A stretch of 64,000 nucleotides of DNA from Tritonibacter scottomollicae (GTDB lineage Bacteria > Pseudomonadota > Alphaproteobacteria > Rhodobacterales > Rhodobacteraceae): assembly GCF_003003215.1 (NCBI RefSeq), contig NZ_PVUF01000009.1:62001-126000 (forward strand). Reading direction: 5' to 3'. Shown in pieces: positions 26,419 through 35,043 of this stretch (its first letter is position 1; each line of letters opens with the position of its first letter). The position numbers and the translations under genes were made by a program. The notes beneath the pieces were generated by a model, which worked only from the letters and a program-made list of their open reading frames with translations, ran no database searches and was not told the DNA's origin.

Positions 26419-26504
26419 ATATTCCCCCTGTATGTTCCACCTTCGCACATGCTCTCGTTGGTTTTTCATTTGCCCTTTGGCATCAACGTTCTATGGTCCG
26501 CACC

Positions 26505-26924
26505 ATGCTGCGTATCAGTGATGACATAACCCTGCAGGACTGGGAGCTGACCGAAAGCTTCATGCGTGCCTCCGGCCCCGGCGGGCAGAACGTGAACAAG
26601 GTGTCCTCTGCCGTGGAGCTCCGCTTCGAGGCAGAGCGTTCGCCGCATCTGCCGGGACCGGTCAAGACACGTCTGCGTCGTATTGCCGGACGCCGTTGGA
26701 CCAACGACGGCGCACTGGTGATGCAGTGTGACGAGACCCGCTCACAAGCCCGCAACCGAGAGATCATACGCGAGCGTCTGGCCGAGCTGATCCGCCGCGC
26801 ATTGGTCAAGCCCAAGCGGCGCATCGCCACCAAGCCGACCCGCGGCAGCGTGGAACGGCGTCTCAAGGCCAAGAAAACCCGCGCCGAAGTCAAGAACATG
26901 CGCGGGCGTGTCGACGGCGACTGA
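26505..26924 (+). CDS. arfB: Alternative ribosome-rescue factor ArfB (ICT1/YaeJ peptidyl-tRNA hydrolase)
   Basis: A 139-residue release-factor homologue that frees ribosomes stalled at mRNA 3' ends. The catalytic GGQ motif is in MRASGPGGQNVNKVSSAVEL near residue 25, and the C-terminal basic tail that reaches into the empty mRNA channel is present (KPKRRIATKPTRGS, ERRLKAKKTRAEVK). The ATG at 26505 gives MLRISDD, aligning with the start of E. coli ArfB (MIVISRH as remembered). An ATG at 26493 is the alternative; neither has a good ribosome site. Expression probably depends on a promoter or read-through 3' of the upstream terminator. Confidence 0.95.
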   Translation: MLRISDDITLQDWELTESFMRASGPGGQNVNKVSSAVELRFEAERSPHLPGPVKTRLRRIAGRRWTNDGALVMQCDETRSQARNREIIRERLAELIRRALVKPKRRIATKPTRGSVERRLKAKKTRAEVKNMRGRVDGD

Positions 26925-26995
26925 ATTACACGATTGCCCTTCTGATCACTGCGCGCCATCCTGCCCGAAACAAGCGATTTGAGGGAGGATTATTC

Positions 26996-27742
26996 ATGCG
27001 TCTCAAGGACAAAACCGCCATCGTAACCGGCGGCGCTTCCGGGTTTGGACAGGGCATCGTAGAGGCATTCCTGCGCGAAGGTGCGCGGGTGATGATCGCA
27101 GATATCAACGGAGATGCTGCCGCTGATCTGGCCCACCGCTGCGGCGACAAAGCCATCGCACAGCGCGTCGACGTTGGCGACCGCGCCTCGGTCAACGCCA
27201 TGAGCGAGGCCGCGCGACAGGCCTTTGGCCAAGTCGATATCCTGGTGAACAACGCCGGTGTCACCCATCTTCCGACGCCCCTGGAGGAGGTCTCCGAGGA
27301 AGAGTTCGACCGGGTGGTCAACGTGAACATGAAATCCGTCTACCTGACCGCGCAGGCGCTGGTGCCGCATATGAAAGCGCAGGGCAGCGGTGCAATCCTC
27401 AATGTTGCCTCCACCGCGGGCGTGTCACCGCGTCCCAACCTCAATTGGTATAATGCCTCCAAGGGCTGGATGATCACGGCGACCCGCACCATGGCGGTCG
27501 AACTGGCCCCCTCCGGCGTGCGCGTGAATGCAATCAATCCGGTGGCGGGCGAAACGCCTCTGTTGAAGTCCTTCATGGGAGAGGACACGCCGGAGGTGCG
27601 GGCAAAATTCCTCTCCACCATTCCGCTGGGTCGCTTCTCCACGCCACAGGACATGGGCAACGCGGCGCTCTACCTCTGTTCGGACGAGGCCAGCATGGTC
27701 ACCGGCGTCTGCATGGAGGTGGACGGCGGCAGGTGTATCTGA
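26996..27742 (+). CDS. SDR-family oxidoreductase
   Basis: A 248-residue short-chain dehydrogenase/reductase of the classical type. Cofactor motif TGGASGFGQG at residues 11-20, an acidic ADIN after the second strand (favouring NAD), NNAG near residue 88, the catalytic Ser in NVASTAG, and YNASKG with Tyr and Lys near residues 155-159. The C terminus TGVCMEVDGGRCI is typical of this family. GAGGGA lies nine bases upstream of the ATG. Substrate specificity cannot be read; relatives are annotated as glucose 1-dehydrogenase or 3-oxoacyl-ACP reductase-like. It precedes a P1 peptidase by 99 bp. Confidence 0.9.
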   Translation: MRLKDKTAIVTGGASGFGQGIVEAFLREGARVMIADINGDAAADLAHRCGDKAIAQRVDVGDRASVNAMSEAARQAFGQVDILVNNAGVTHLPTPLEEVSEEEFDRVVNVNMKSVYLTAQALVPHMKAQGSGAILNVASTAGVSPRPNLNWYNASKGWMITATRTMAVELAPSGVRVNAINPVAGETPLLKSFMGEDTPEVRAKFLSTIPLGRFSTPQDMGNAALYLCSDEASMVTGVCMEVDGGRCI

Positions 27743-27841
27743 CGCAGGCCTCCCCCACCAAACGGCGCGTCAGCGCTGACACTGCGCGCCCGGCACGGGC
27801 GCTCCGCTTTGCACCCCTCCCTCCCGCAAGGATCAGAGAAA

Positions 27842-28861
27842 ATGAAACCCGGCCCCCGCAACCTGATCACCGATGTCGCCGGCCTCAAGGTCGGCAATGC
27901 ATCCGACACGGCGTTGAAGTCCGGAACCACAGTGCTGACCGCAGATCAGCCCTTTACCGCTGCCGTGCATATTATGGGGGGGGCGCCGGGCACCCGAGAG
28001 ACCGATCTGCTCGCCCCCGACAAAACGGTGCAGGCGGTGGACGCTCTGGTTCTGTCTGGCGGCTCTGCATATGGGCTCGATGCCTGTTCCGGTGTTGTGG
28101 ACGGGCTGCGGGCCATGGGGCGCGGCTTTCGCCTTGGTCCCGCGCTGGTTCCGATCGTCCCCGGTGCCATTATCTTCGACCTGCTGAATGGCGGAGAGAA
28201 GGATTGGGACCAAAACCCCTACCCCGCTCTGGGCCGCGCTGCGCTGCAAAACGCACGTGCGGATTTTGCGCTCGGCACCAGTGGTGCCGGGACTGGCGCG
28301 CTCACCGGGATGCAAAAGGGCGGGCTTGGCTCATCCTCGCTGGTGCTCGACAGCGGACACACCGTCGGCGCGCTGGTGGTCGCAAACCCGATCGGATCGG
28401 TCACCACACCGGGCGAACGGCATTTCTGGGCCGCACCGTTTGAGATCGACGCGGAGTTTGGCGGCCTTGGCCCCGACCCGGCAGCGGGGCTCGGGCGCAG
28501 TTTGCACAGCCGCAAGATGGAAGCCATGGCTGCGCTGGCCGGTGCACCAGTGTCCTCAAACGGCTCAAACACCACCATTGCCATCGTCGCGACAGACGCC
28601 GCACTGACCAAGGCCGAGGCCCAGCGCATGGCAACCACCGCGCACGACGGCATGGCCCGCGCCATCCTACCCTCACATGGGCCACATGACGGCGATCTGG
28701 TGTTTGCAGCTGCAACCGGGTCCCGCCCTCTGGAGGATCCGGCACAGGACATGCTGGGCCTGTGTCACGCCGCCTCGCTGTGCCTGGCCCGTGCGATTGC
28801 CCGTGCGGTCTACGAAGCGCGTCCGGCCGATGGAGATATCCTGCCGTGCTGGCAGGCCTGA
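27842..28861 (+). CDS. P1 family (DmpA/S58) self-processing aminopeptidase
   Basis: A 339-residue Ntn-hydrolase-like peptidase of family S58. The predicted autocleavage site is Gly241-Ser242 in SSNGSNTTIAIVATDA, where Ser242 becomes the N-terminal nucleophile of the small subunit, as in DmpA. Other family landmarks are NLITDVAGLKVGNA at the N terminus, LSGGSAYGLDACSGVVDGL and FALGTSGAGTGALTG. The ATG at 27842 follows AAGGATCAGAG. Known members release N-terminal D- or L-amino acids or cleave beta-peptides. The natural substrate is not evident from the neighbours. Confidence 0.9.
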   Translation: MKPGPRNLITDVAGLKVGNASDTALKSGTTVLTADQPFTAAVHIMGGAPGTRETDLLAPDKTVQAVDALVLSGGSAYGLDACSGVVDGLRAMGRGFRLGPALVPIVPGAIIFDLLNGGEKDWDQNPYPALGRAALQNARADFALGTSGAGTGALTGMQKGGLGSSSLVLDSGHTVGALVVANPIGSVTTPGERHFWAAPFEIDAEFGGLGPDPAAGLGRSLHSRKMEAMAALAGAPVSSNGSNTTIAIVATDAALTKAEAQRMATTAHDGMARAILPSHGPHDGDLVFAAATGSRPLEDPAQDMLGLCHAASLCLARAIARAVYEARPADGDILPCWQA

Positions 28862-28994
28862 TCGGCAAGTCTTTTGGCATGATTTGAAAGTGATTTCTGA
28901 TCAGCGCGACCACATGTCTCTTATGTCGCGTTGACTTCACACCGGAAACACCCCGAACCTGCCGCCAGCGACTAGAACTCATAGGAGCCAGTTT

Positions 28995-29444
28995 ATGAAA
29001 CGAATTCTAACCACCGCCGCGCTTGTCTGTCTCGCGATGCCAGCCCTTGCCGAAGGCGACGCCGAGAAGGGCGAGAAAGCCTTCAACAAGTGCAAATCCT
29101 GTCACCAGATCGTCTCTGACACGGATGAAACCATCGTCAGAGGCGGCAGAACCGGCCCCAACCTCTGGGGCATCGCTGGCCGTCAGGCTGGCACCGTCGA
29201 GGATTTCCGCTACGGAGATGATCTCGTAGCTGCAGGTGAAGCCGGACTGGTCTGGGATGAGGCCAAATTCCTGGCCTACGTCCAGGACCCGCGTGGCTTC
29301 CTCAAGGAAGAGCTTGACGATAGTGGCGCCAAATCCAAGATGTCCTTTCGCCTGAAGAAAGGCGGCGAGGATGTCTACGCCTATCTCGCTCAGTTTGGCC
29401 CAGCCGAGGCCGTAGCGGACGACGCGGCCACCGCGACCGACTAA
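28995..29444 (+). CDS. cycA: Cytochrome c-550 / cytochrome c2
   Basis: A 149-residue class I cytochrome c, the soluble periplasmic electron carrier between the bc1 complex and terminal oxidases. The signal peptide MKRILTTAALVCLAMPALA is followed by mature EGDAEKGEKAFNKCKSCHQI with heme-binding C33-x-x-C36-H37; the sixth ligand is Met116 in GAKSKMSF. The pattern TGPNLWGIAGRQAG and the KFLAYVQDPRGFLKE region match cytochromes c550/c2 of Paracoccus and Rhodobacter. A ribosome site AGGAG precedes the ATG, and a GC hairpin follows the stop. Confidence 0.95.
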   Translation: MKRILTTAALVCLAMPALAEGDAEKGEKAFNKCKSCHQIVSDTDETIVRGGRTGPNLWGIAGRQAGTVEDFRYGDDLVAAGEAGLVWDEAKFLAYVQDPRGFLKEELDDSGAKSKMSFRLKKGGEDVYAYLAQFGPAEAVADDAATATD

Positions 29445-29472
29445 GGTCTGTCTTGGCGAAATCTTGCGACAC

Positions 29473-29499
29473 ACGCCGCGGCCTTCCGGGCCGCGGCGT
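29473..29499 (+). terminator. GC hairpin downstream of cycA
   Basis: Perfect 11-bp stem ACGCCGCGGCC (29473-29483) and GGCCGCGGCGT (29489-29499) with loop TTCCG, followed by CTTGCGT rather than a full T-run. It sits 29 bases after the cytochrome stop and before idi. Probably a terminator of moderate strength. Confidence 0.65.
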
Positions 29500-29599
29500 C
29501 TTGCGTCATCGCCCGCGCACTTGAGATATGTCACGGCTTGCCCTACATGACCGGCTTTCCACACGCGGCCCCATCCGGCCGCTCATCCGCAGGAGCACC

Positions 29600-30154
29600 A
29601 TGCCAGAGCGCCGCCCCGATCTGATCCCCGCCTGGGTCGATGATACGTTGACCCCGGTGGACAAGTTGCGCGCCCATCAGGAGGGCCTGCGGCACAAGGC
29701 CGTTTCCGTCTTTGTGGTCCAGGGCCGTGAGATCCTGATGCAGCGACGGGCGATGGGCAAATACCATACGCCCGGCCTCTGGGCGAACACCTGCTGCACC
29801 CATCCGATGTGGCGCGAAGCCTCGGATCATTGCGCGGTGCGCAGGCTGGAAGAGGAACTCGGCCTCTCCGGCTTGCACCCGGAATACCGCCACACGCTGG
29901 AGTATCGTGCCGACGTGGGCGATGGTTTGATCGAGCATGAGGTGGTCGATGTCTATCTGGCCCATATGCTGGCGCCGCTTGGCCTCGCGCCAAACCCGGC
30001 AGAGGTGATGGAGACCCGCTGGGTCGATTATCATGATCTTCTGGCCGAGGTCAGCCGCCACCCAGAGCGTTTCACGCCATGGTTGAAGATCTATCTTGCG
30101 GAGTATGCCGACGTGATCTTCGGCCCGGACCTGATTGTCTCTTCACGCATCTGA
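29600..30154 (+). CDS. idi: Isopentenyl-diphosphate delta-isomerase, type 1
   Basis: A 184-residue Nudix-fold enzyme interconverting isopentenyl and dimethylallyl diphosphate for isoprenoid synthesis. The active-site Cys is in GLWANTCCTHPM and the metal-binding Glu in RRLEEELGL, both as in E. coli Idi. The C-terminal FTPWLKIYLAEY segment is also conserved. The ATG at 29600 has AGGAG four bases upstream; an in-frame start 72 bases earlier would add an unrelated tail. It is followed by a FAD monooxygenase gene 68 bp downstream. Confidence 0.95.
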   Translation: MPERRPDLIPAWVDDTLTPVDKLRAHQEGLRHKAVSVFVVQGREILMQRRAMGKYHTPGLWANTCCTHPMWREASDHCAVRRLEEELGLSGLHPEYRHTLEYRADVGDGLIEHEVVDVYLAHMLAPLGLAPNPAEVMETRWVDYHDLLAEVSRHPERFTPWLKIYLAEYADVIFGPDLIVSSRI

Positions 30155-30222
30155 GGCCTGTCTGCGGCTTGCGTTTTGTTTTGAACGCGTGGTCTTATGC
30201 CGCGCGGGAGGAACCGGAACAG

Positions 30223-31479
30223 ATGACAGTTTTGATTGCAGGCGGCGGTATCGCCGGGCTCACCCTCGGGTTGACGCTTCACCAGATCGGGGTGCCGTTT
30301 AAGGTCTTCGAGGCCACGCGGGAGCTGAAGCCCATGGGGGTTGGCATCAACCTCCAGCCCAATGCGGTGCGCGAACTCTTCGATCTGGGACTGGAAGCCG
30401 AGCTGGATACCATAGGCGTGCGCACGCAGAGCCTTGGTTTCTTCTCCAAGCTCGGAAACACGATCTGGGAAGAGCCGCGCGGGATGGACGCGGGCTATGC
30501 TTGGCCGCAGTTTTCCGTGCACCGTGGCGAACTGCAGATGCTGCTGTACCGGACGTTGCTTGACCGGGCTGGACCGGATGTGATCGAGACCAACGCCCGC
30601 GCCGTGGGCTGGGCAGATACGGGCACGGAGGCGAAATTGCAGCTTGCCGACGGGCGCCAGGCCTCGGGCGCCTTGGTGGTGGCCGCTGACGGCATCCACT
30701 CCGCCCTGCGTGCCGCTGAATACCCCGGTGAAGGCGCTCCGATTTGGGATGGGCGCATCCTGTGGCGTGCCACCACCCGCGCGCCGCTGTTTCGGGGCGA
30801 GGGCGCGATGGTGATGATCGGCCATGATGATCTGCGGTTTGTATCCTACCCGATCTCCACCCCCGATACAGACGGCCTCGCCACGCTCAACTGGATTGCG
30901 GAAAAGCGCTTTGACCCCAATCAGGATTTCCAGCGCGAGGACTGGAACCGGGCCGTAGACGTGGAACGCTTCGTGGCGGAGTTTACAGACTGGCGGTTCG
31001 ACTGGATCGACGTGCCCGCCCTGATCCGCGGCGCCGAGACGGTTTATGAATACCCGATGGTGGATCGCGATCCGCTGCCGCGCTGGACCTTCGGCCGCCG
31101 CACCCTGATGGGAGACGCCGCGCATCCGACCTATCCGGTGGGATCAAACGGAGCGAGCCAGGCGATTCTGGATGCTCGCGTGATGGGGGCACATGTCCTG
31201 ACACAGGGGCTGACCCCGAAAGCGCTACACGCCTATGAGGCCGAGATGCGCCCGGCGGCCACCAAGATTGGCATGGCGAATCGCTCTGGCAACGGCCCGG
31301 ATGCGGTATTGCAGCAGGTCGAGGCCCTGTGTGGCGGCGCGTTTGAAAACATCGACAGCGTTATCCCACGGGCCGATCTGGCCGCGCATGCCGCGAAATA
31401 CAAAGCCATCTCCGGCTTTTCCATCGAGGCTCTCAACGCGCGACCGCGCACCATTGCCGACGGTGCGCGACTGGCCTGA
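30223..31479 (+). CDS. FAD-dependent monooxygenase (PhzS/salicylate hydroxylase-like)
   Basis: A 418-residue group A flavoprotein monooxygenase. The N terminus MTVLIAGGGIAGLTLGLTL is the GxGxxG FAD-binding fold, and the second FAD motif GDAAHPTYPVGSNGASQAIL lies near residue 300. NAVRELFDLGLE and the SNGASQ segment resemble PhzS-type enzymes acting on aromatic rings, but the substrate cannot be inferred. An upstream GGGAGGA precedes the ATG at 30223; a longer frame from 30079 overlaps idi and is rejected. It converges with glpK. Confidence 0.88.
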   Translation: MTVLIAGGGIAGLTLGLTLHQIGVPFKVFEATRELKPMGVGINLQPNAVRELFDLGLEAELDTIGVRTQSLGFFSKLGNTIWEEPRGMDAGYAWPQFSVHRGELQMLLYRTLLDRAGPDVIETNARAVGWADTGTEAKLQLADGRQASGALVVAADGIHSALRAAEYPGEGAPIWDGRILWRATTRAPLFRGEGAMVMIGHDDLRFVSYPISTPDTDGLATLNWIAEKRFDPNQDFQREDWNRAVDVERFVAEFTDWRFDWIDVPALIRGAETVYEYPMVDRDPLPRWTFGRRTLMGDAAHPTYPVGSNGASQAILDARVMGAHVLTQGLTPKALHAYEAEMRPAATKIGMANRSGNGPDAVLQQVEALCGGAFENIDSVIPRADLAAHAAKYKAISGFSIEALNARPRTIADGARLA

Positions 31480-31481
31480 CA

Positions 31482-31510
31482 GCAGGGCCCCGAACGCGCC
31501 GGGGCCCTGC
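31482..31510. terminator. Bidirectional hairpin between the monooxygenase gene and glpK
   Basis: Perfect 11-bp inverted repeat GCAGGGCCCCG (31482-31492) and CGGGGCCCTGC (31500-31510) with a 7-base loop, located between two convergent genes. There is no strong T-run on either side. Position and stability suggest a shared terminator. Confidence 0.65.
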
Positions 31511-31530
31511 CATCATCAGACTCGTTTCGG

Positions 31531-33015
31531 TTAGACCCCGATCACTGCCTGAACGGCACGTTTCCAACGGGCATAGGCCTCTTCGCGGCGGCCTGTGTCC
31601 AGCATCGGCTTGAACTCGCGATCCAGCGCCCAGGTTGCGGCAAAGCCTTCCTGATCCGGGTAAACACCCGCCTTCATTCCGGCGAGCCAAGCAGCGCCCA
31701 GCGCCGTGGTTTCCTGCATCACAGGACGATCAACAGCCGCGCCGAGAATGTCCGACAGGCTCTGCATCGCCCAGTCGCTGGCGCTCATGCCGCCGTCGAC
31801 GCGCAGGGTGACATTGGCCTCGCCCTGCCAGTCGGCCCGCATCGCCTCCCAGAGGTCACGGGTCTGATAGGCCACGCTTTGCAGGGCCGCGCGAGCAAAT
31901 TCTGCCGGACCAGAATTGCGGGTTAGCCCAAACATGCCGCCACGACATTCGGGTTCCCAATAGGGGGCGCCTAGACCGGTGAAGGCAGGCACCAGGATCA
32001 CGTCCTGCGTCGGGTCCGACTTATCCGCCAGCACGCCCGACTCACTCGCCTTGCCGATAATGCCCAGCCCATCGCGCAGCCATTGCACCGCTGCACCTGC
32101 GATGAATATCGACCCTTCCAGCGCATATGTCGGCTTGCCGTCCAACTGATAGGCGATGGTGGTCAGCATGCGGTTCTTCGACAGCACCGGTGTGTCGCCA
32201 GTGTTCAGCAGCGCAAAGCACCCGGTGCCATAGGTGGATTTCATCATCCCCGGTTTGAAACAGGTCTGGCCCACGGTGGCGGCCTGTTGGTCCCCAGCCA
32301 CCCCAAGGATCGGGATAGCGCCACCCAGATGCTCTGCAGAGGTGTGTCCGAAGTCCGCAGCACTGTCTTTGACCTCGGGCAGGAGGGCCATCGGAACGTC
32401 GAGTATCTTGCAAATCTCCGCGCTCCACTGGCCGTCCTTGATGTCATACATCAGCGTGCGGGCCGCGTTGGTGGCGTCAGTGGCGTGCGAGCCCCCCCCG
32501 GTCAGACGCCAGATCAGGAAGCTGTCGACGGTTCCGAACAGCAGTTCCCCCGCCTCGGCGCGGGCGCGGGTCCCTTCGACCGTATCGAGGATCCACTTTA
32601 CTTTGGTGCCCGAGAAGTAGGGATCCAGCAACAGACCGGTGGTTTCCCGCACCAGATCCTCATGCCCCTCGTCGCGGAGCGCTTCGCATGTTTCTGCCGT
32701 GCGCCGATCCTGCCAGACGATCGCATTATGGACCGCCTTCCCGGTCGCCTTGTCCCAGACCACCGTGGTTTCGCGCTGGTTGGTGATGCCGATCCCGGCA
32801 ATGTCGGAGGCGGAAACACCCTTTTGCTCAAGCACCTTGCGGCAGGTGGAGAGCGTGGTGGCCCAGAGGTCCTCCGGGTCATGCTCAACCCAGCCCGCCT
32901 GCGGGTAGTGCTGGGGAAACTCCTCCTGCGCCACGGCGGCCACCTGCATATCAGCATCGAACAGGATCGCGCGCGTCGAGGTGGTTCCCTGGTCGATCGC
33001 AAGAATGAATGTCAT
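31531..33015 (-). CDS. glpK: Glycerol kinase
   Basis: A 494-residue FGGY-family kinase making glycerol 3-phosphate. N-terminal phosphate motif [18 protein letters not shown], then [18 protein letters not shown] and [10 protein letters not shown] are glycerol kinase hallmarks; the adenosine motif [16 protein letters not shown] is present near residue 340. The start at 33015 has GGAGGGG about six bases upstream and directly opens the conserved domain, so a longer frame is rejected. No glycerol facilitator or glycerol-3-phosphate dehydrogenase gene lies nearby. A palindrome overlaps the likely promoter. Confidence 0.97.
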   Translation of the reverse strand: MTFILAIDQGTTSTRAILFDADMQVAAVAQEEFPQHYPQAGWVEHDPEDLWATTLSTCRKVLEQKGVSASDIAGIGITNQRETTVVWDKATGKAVHNAIVWQDRRTAETCEALRDEGHEDLVRETTGLLLDPYFSGTKVKWILDTVEGTRARAEAGELLFGTVDSFLIWRLTGGGSHATDATNAARTLMYDIKDGQWSAEICKILDVPMALLPEVKDSAADFGHTSAEHLGGAIPILGVAGDQQAATVGQTCFKPGMMKSTYGTGCFALLNTGDTPVLSKNRMLTTIAYQLDGKPTYALEGSIFIAGAAVQWLRDGLGIIGKASESGVLADKSDPTQDVILVPAFTGLGAPYWEPECRGGMFGLTRNSGPAEFARAALQSVAYQTRDLWEAMRADWQGEANVTLRVDGGMSASDWAMQSLSDILGAAVDRPVMQETTALGAAWLAGMKAGVYPDQEGFAATWALDREFKPMLDTGRREEAYARWKRAVQAVIGV

Positions 33016-33060
33016 GAGGTCCCCTCCAAAGTATCTCTTGGGGCGGAGATTAGGCATAAA

Positions 33061-33097
33061 TTGTTAGCGCGACCAGCCCCTACTAATCAATTAGTAG
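33061..33097 (-). promoter_or_regulatory. Putative glpK promoter with palindromic operator
   Basis: An 8-bp perfect inverted repeat CTACTAAT-CA-ATTAGTAG lies at 33080-33097 between panC and glpK. On the minus strand a possible -35 TTGATT (33090-33085) falls inside it and a possible -10 TAACAA (33066-33061) follows 18 bases later. A repressor bound to the palindrome would block the -35. The regulator is unknown. Confidence 0.4.
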
Positions 33098-33117
33098 ATC
33101 AAGAGTCTGAATTGCGC

Positions 33118-33969
33118 TCACACAGCGATGTTGTCGATCAGGCGCACCCCATCGAGCCACGCCGCCACGAACATCCGCGCCGGGCGATCAAGGCGCTCCA
33201 TCGTGCGGAGTGTCTCGGCACAGCGCAGGTCGATGTATTCCACCTCAGAAAACCCCAAATCTGCCAGCTGGCGGCGCATCCCGGCCTCTTGCGCGGCGTA
33301 GACCTCTCCGGCGCGCAAACGTTCGGCGGCGGCCTCCATCATGGGGTTCAATTGACCTGCTACCGCCACCGCCGCAGGCGACAGCCGCATATTGCGCGAA
33401 GACATGGCAAGACCGGAGGCTTCACGGACAGTGGGGCACCCGATCACCTCAATAGGAATATCCAGATCCCGCGCCATGCGTTTGACAACCATCAACTGCT
33501 GATAGTCCTTTTCGCCAAAGAATGCCCTGTCGGCGCCGGACTGCAAGAACAGCTTGGCCACCACGGTCGCGACGCCCTCAAAATGCCCCGGACGATTGGG
33601 GCCCTCCATCACGTCGGTCACGCCAGTGAGGCTGATCGTCGTCGCATAGCCCTCTGGATAAATCTGATCCGGATCGGGCACATAGATCGCGTCAGCACCA
33701 TAGGGGGCGAGCTTCTCGGCATCGTCGTGCTCAGTGCGCGGATAGTTCGCCAGATCTTCGGGGCTGTTGAACTGCTTCGGGTTCACGAAAATGGTCACGA
33801 CAACGTGGTCACACGCCGCCTTCGCAGCCTCCACCAATGACAAGTGACCGGCGTGCAATGCGCCCATGGTGGGCACGAGGGCGAGTGTCTCACCCTTCTG
33901 GGTCCAGTCGCGGCGCAGCGCGCGCAGGTCTTCAAGGCGGCGCAAAATCGGAGTCGTCATGTTTGGCAT
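33118..33969 (-). CDS. panC: Pantothenate synthetase
   Basis: A 283-residue enzyme that ligates pantoate and beta-alanine in coenzyme A synthesis. Motifs: the HIGH-like VPTMGALHAGHLSLVE, VVTIFVNPKQFNSPEDL, the second nucleotide motif GADRAFFGEKDYQQL, and SSRNMRLSP near residue 190. The ATG at 33969 has GAAGGA four bases upstream; a second ATG nine bases later is possible. The gap to panB is 6 bp, so the two form a panBC operon. Confidence 0.97.
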   Translation of the reverse strand: MPNMTTPILRRLEDLRALRRDWTQKGETLALVPTMGALHAGHLSLVEAAKAACDHVVVTIFVNPKQFNSPEDLANYPRTEHDDAEKLAPYGADAIYVPDPDQIYPEGYATTISLTGVTDVMEGPNRPGHFEGVATVVAKLFLQSGADRAFFGEKDYQQLMVVKRMARDLDIPIEVIGCPTVREASGLAMSSRNMRLSPAAVAVAGQLNPMMEAAAERLRAGEVYAAQEAGMRRQLADLGFSEVEYIDLRCAETLRTMERLDRPARMFVAAWLDGVRLIDNIAV

Positions 33970-33975
33970 GGTCCT

Positions 33976-34809
33976 TCAGGTCTTCTTGGCCGGGGCCTGA
34001 TCGGCAAAGGTATGTTCGGGTGCCGGAAAGCGTCGCGCCCGTACCTCGGTGGCATATTCTGCAATCGCGGCCTCGGCCTGGGTCCCAAGATCGGCATAGC
34101 GTTTCACGAACTTCGGTTTGAAGGCGGTGAAGAAGCCCAGCATGTCATCCACAACCAGCACCTGGCCATCGCACCCCACCGAGGCGCCAATGCCAATGGT
34201 GGGAATGTCCACAATTTCAGTGACCTGATCGGCCAGGGTGGCAGGCACTTTTTCCAGCACCACGGCAAAGGCACCGGCATCGGCCACCGCGCGGGCATCG
34301 GCGATCAGCGGCTTGGCCGCCTCATCGCGGCCCTGCACCCTGTAGCCGCCCAGCGTGTTGATAGATTGCGGCGTCAGCCCGATATGCGCCATCACCGGGA
34401 TGCCCCGTTTGACAAGGACGCGGATGGTTTCGGCCATCTCCACGCCGCCTTCGAGCTTGACCGCAGCGGCGCCGGTTTCCGCCATCAGACGGGCCGCATT
34501 GCGAAAGGCCTGCGCCGGGCTTTCCTCGTAGGAGCCAAACGGCATGTCGATCACCATCATGGCGTGGCTCAGTCCCCGGGCGACGGCGGCCCCATGCATC
34601 ACCATCATGTCCATCGTCACGCCCAACGTCGACGGCAGACCGTGCAGCACCATGCCGACACTGTCGCCGACCAGAACAAAATCGCAATGTTCATCCATCA
34701 GTCGCGCCATCGGAGTGGTATAGGCGGTAAGGCTCACGATGGGGGTCTGCCCCTTCATGGCGCGGATATCCGCCGCATTGAGGGCAGTTTTTCGGGCGGT
34801 GGCGCTCAT
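33976..34809 (-). CDS. panB: 3-methyl-2-oxobutanoate hydroxymethyltransferase
   Basis: A 277-residue enzyme making ketopantoate from 2-oxoisovalerate and methylene-tetrahydrofolate, the first step of pantothenate synthesis. Family motifs include [37 protein letters not shown] in [13 protein letters not shown], and [15 protein letters not shown]. The start at 34809 has GGGAG seven bases upstream and gives the usual family length; an in-frame start at 34872 lacks one. It is the first gene of panBC and is divergent from an ABC substrate-binding protein gene. Confidence 0.97.
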   Translation of the reverse strand: MSATARKTALNAADIRAMKGQTPIVSLTAYTTPMARLMDEHCDFVLVGDSVGMVLHGLPSTLGVTMDMMVMHGAAVARGLSHAMMVIDMPFGSYEESPAQAFRNAARLMAETGAAAVKLEGGVEMAETIRVLVKRGIPVMAHIGLTPQSINTLGGYRVQGRDEAAKPLIADARAVADAGAFAVVLEKVPATLADQVTEIVDIPTIGIGASVGCDGQVLVVDDMLGFFTAFKPKFVKRYADLGTQAEAAIAEYATEVRARRFPAPEHTFADQAPAKKT

Positions 34810-35043
34810 GTCTCGGCTCCCTGTCTGGGCCTGCGCTGCGGGACTGGTCGCCGCCTGCCGGCAGGTGACCATTTCGGCACAGTGGAAATTCTATATCAAC
34901 TGACACAGCTGCATACCAGCCGTGCGGCAGCGCAGCAAAGCTTGATTACGTCGCGAAAAAGACCGACGCTCTGTTCAATCGCCCCAGCAACGTGGGCGCA
35001 ATGATCCGGCGGACGCCCAGCGCCCGTCGACAGAGGAGGACCT

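Noticed and set aside
32083-33840. A plus-strand open frame of 585 codons
   Set aside because: Antisense to glpK and panC, both with complete motifs on the minus strand.
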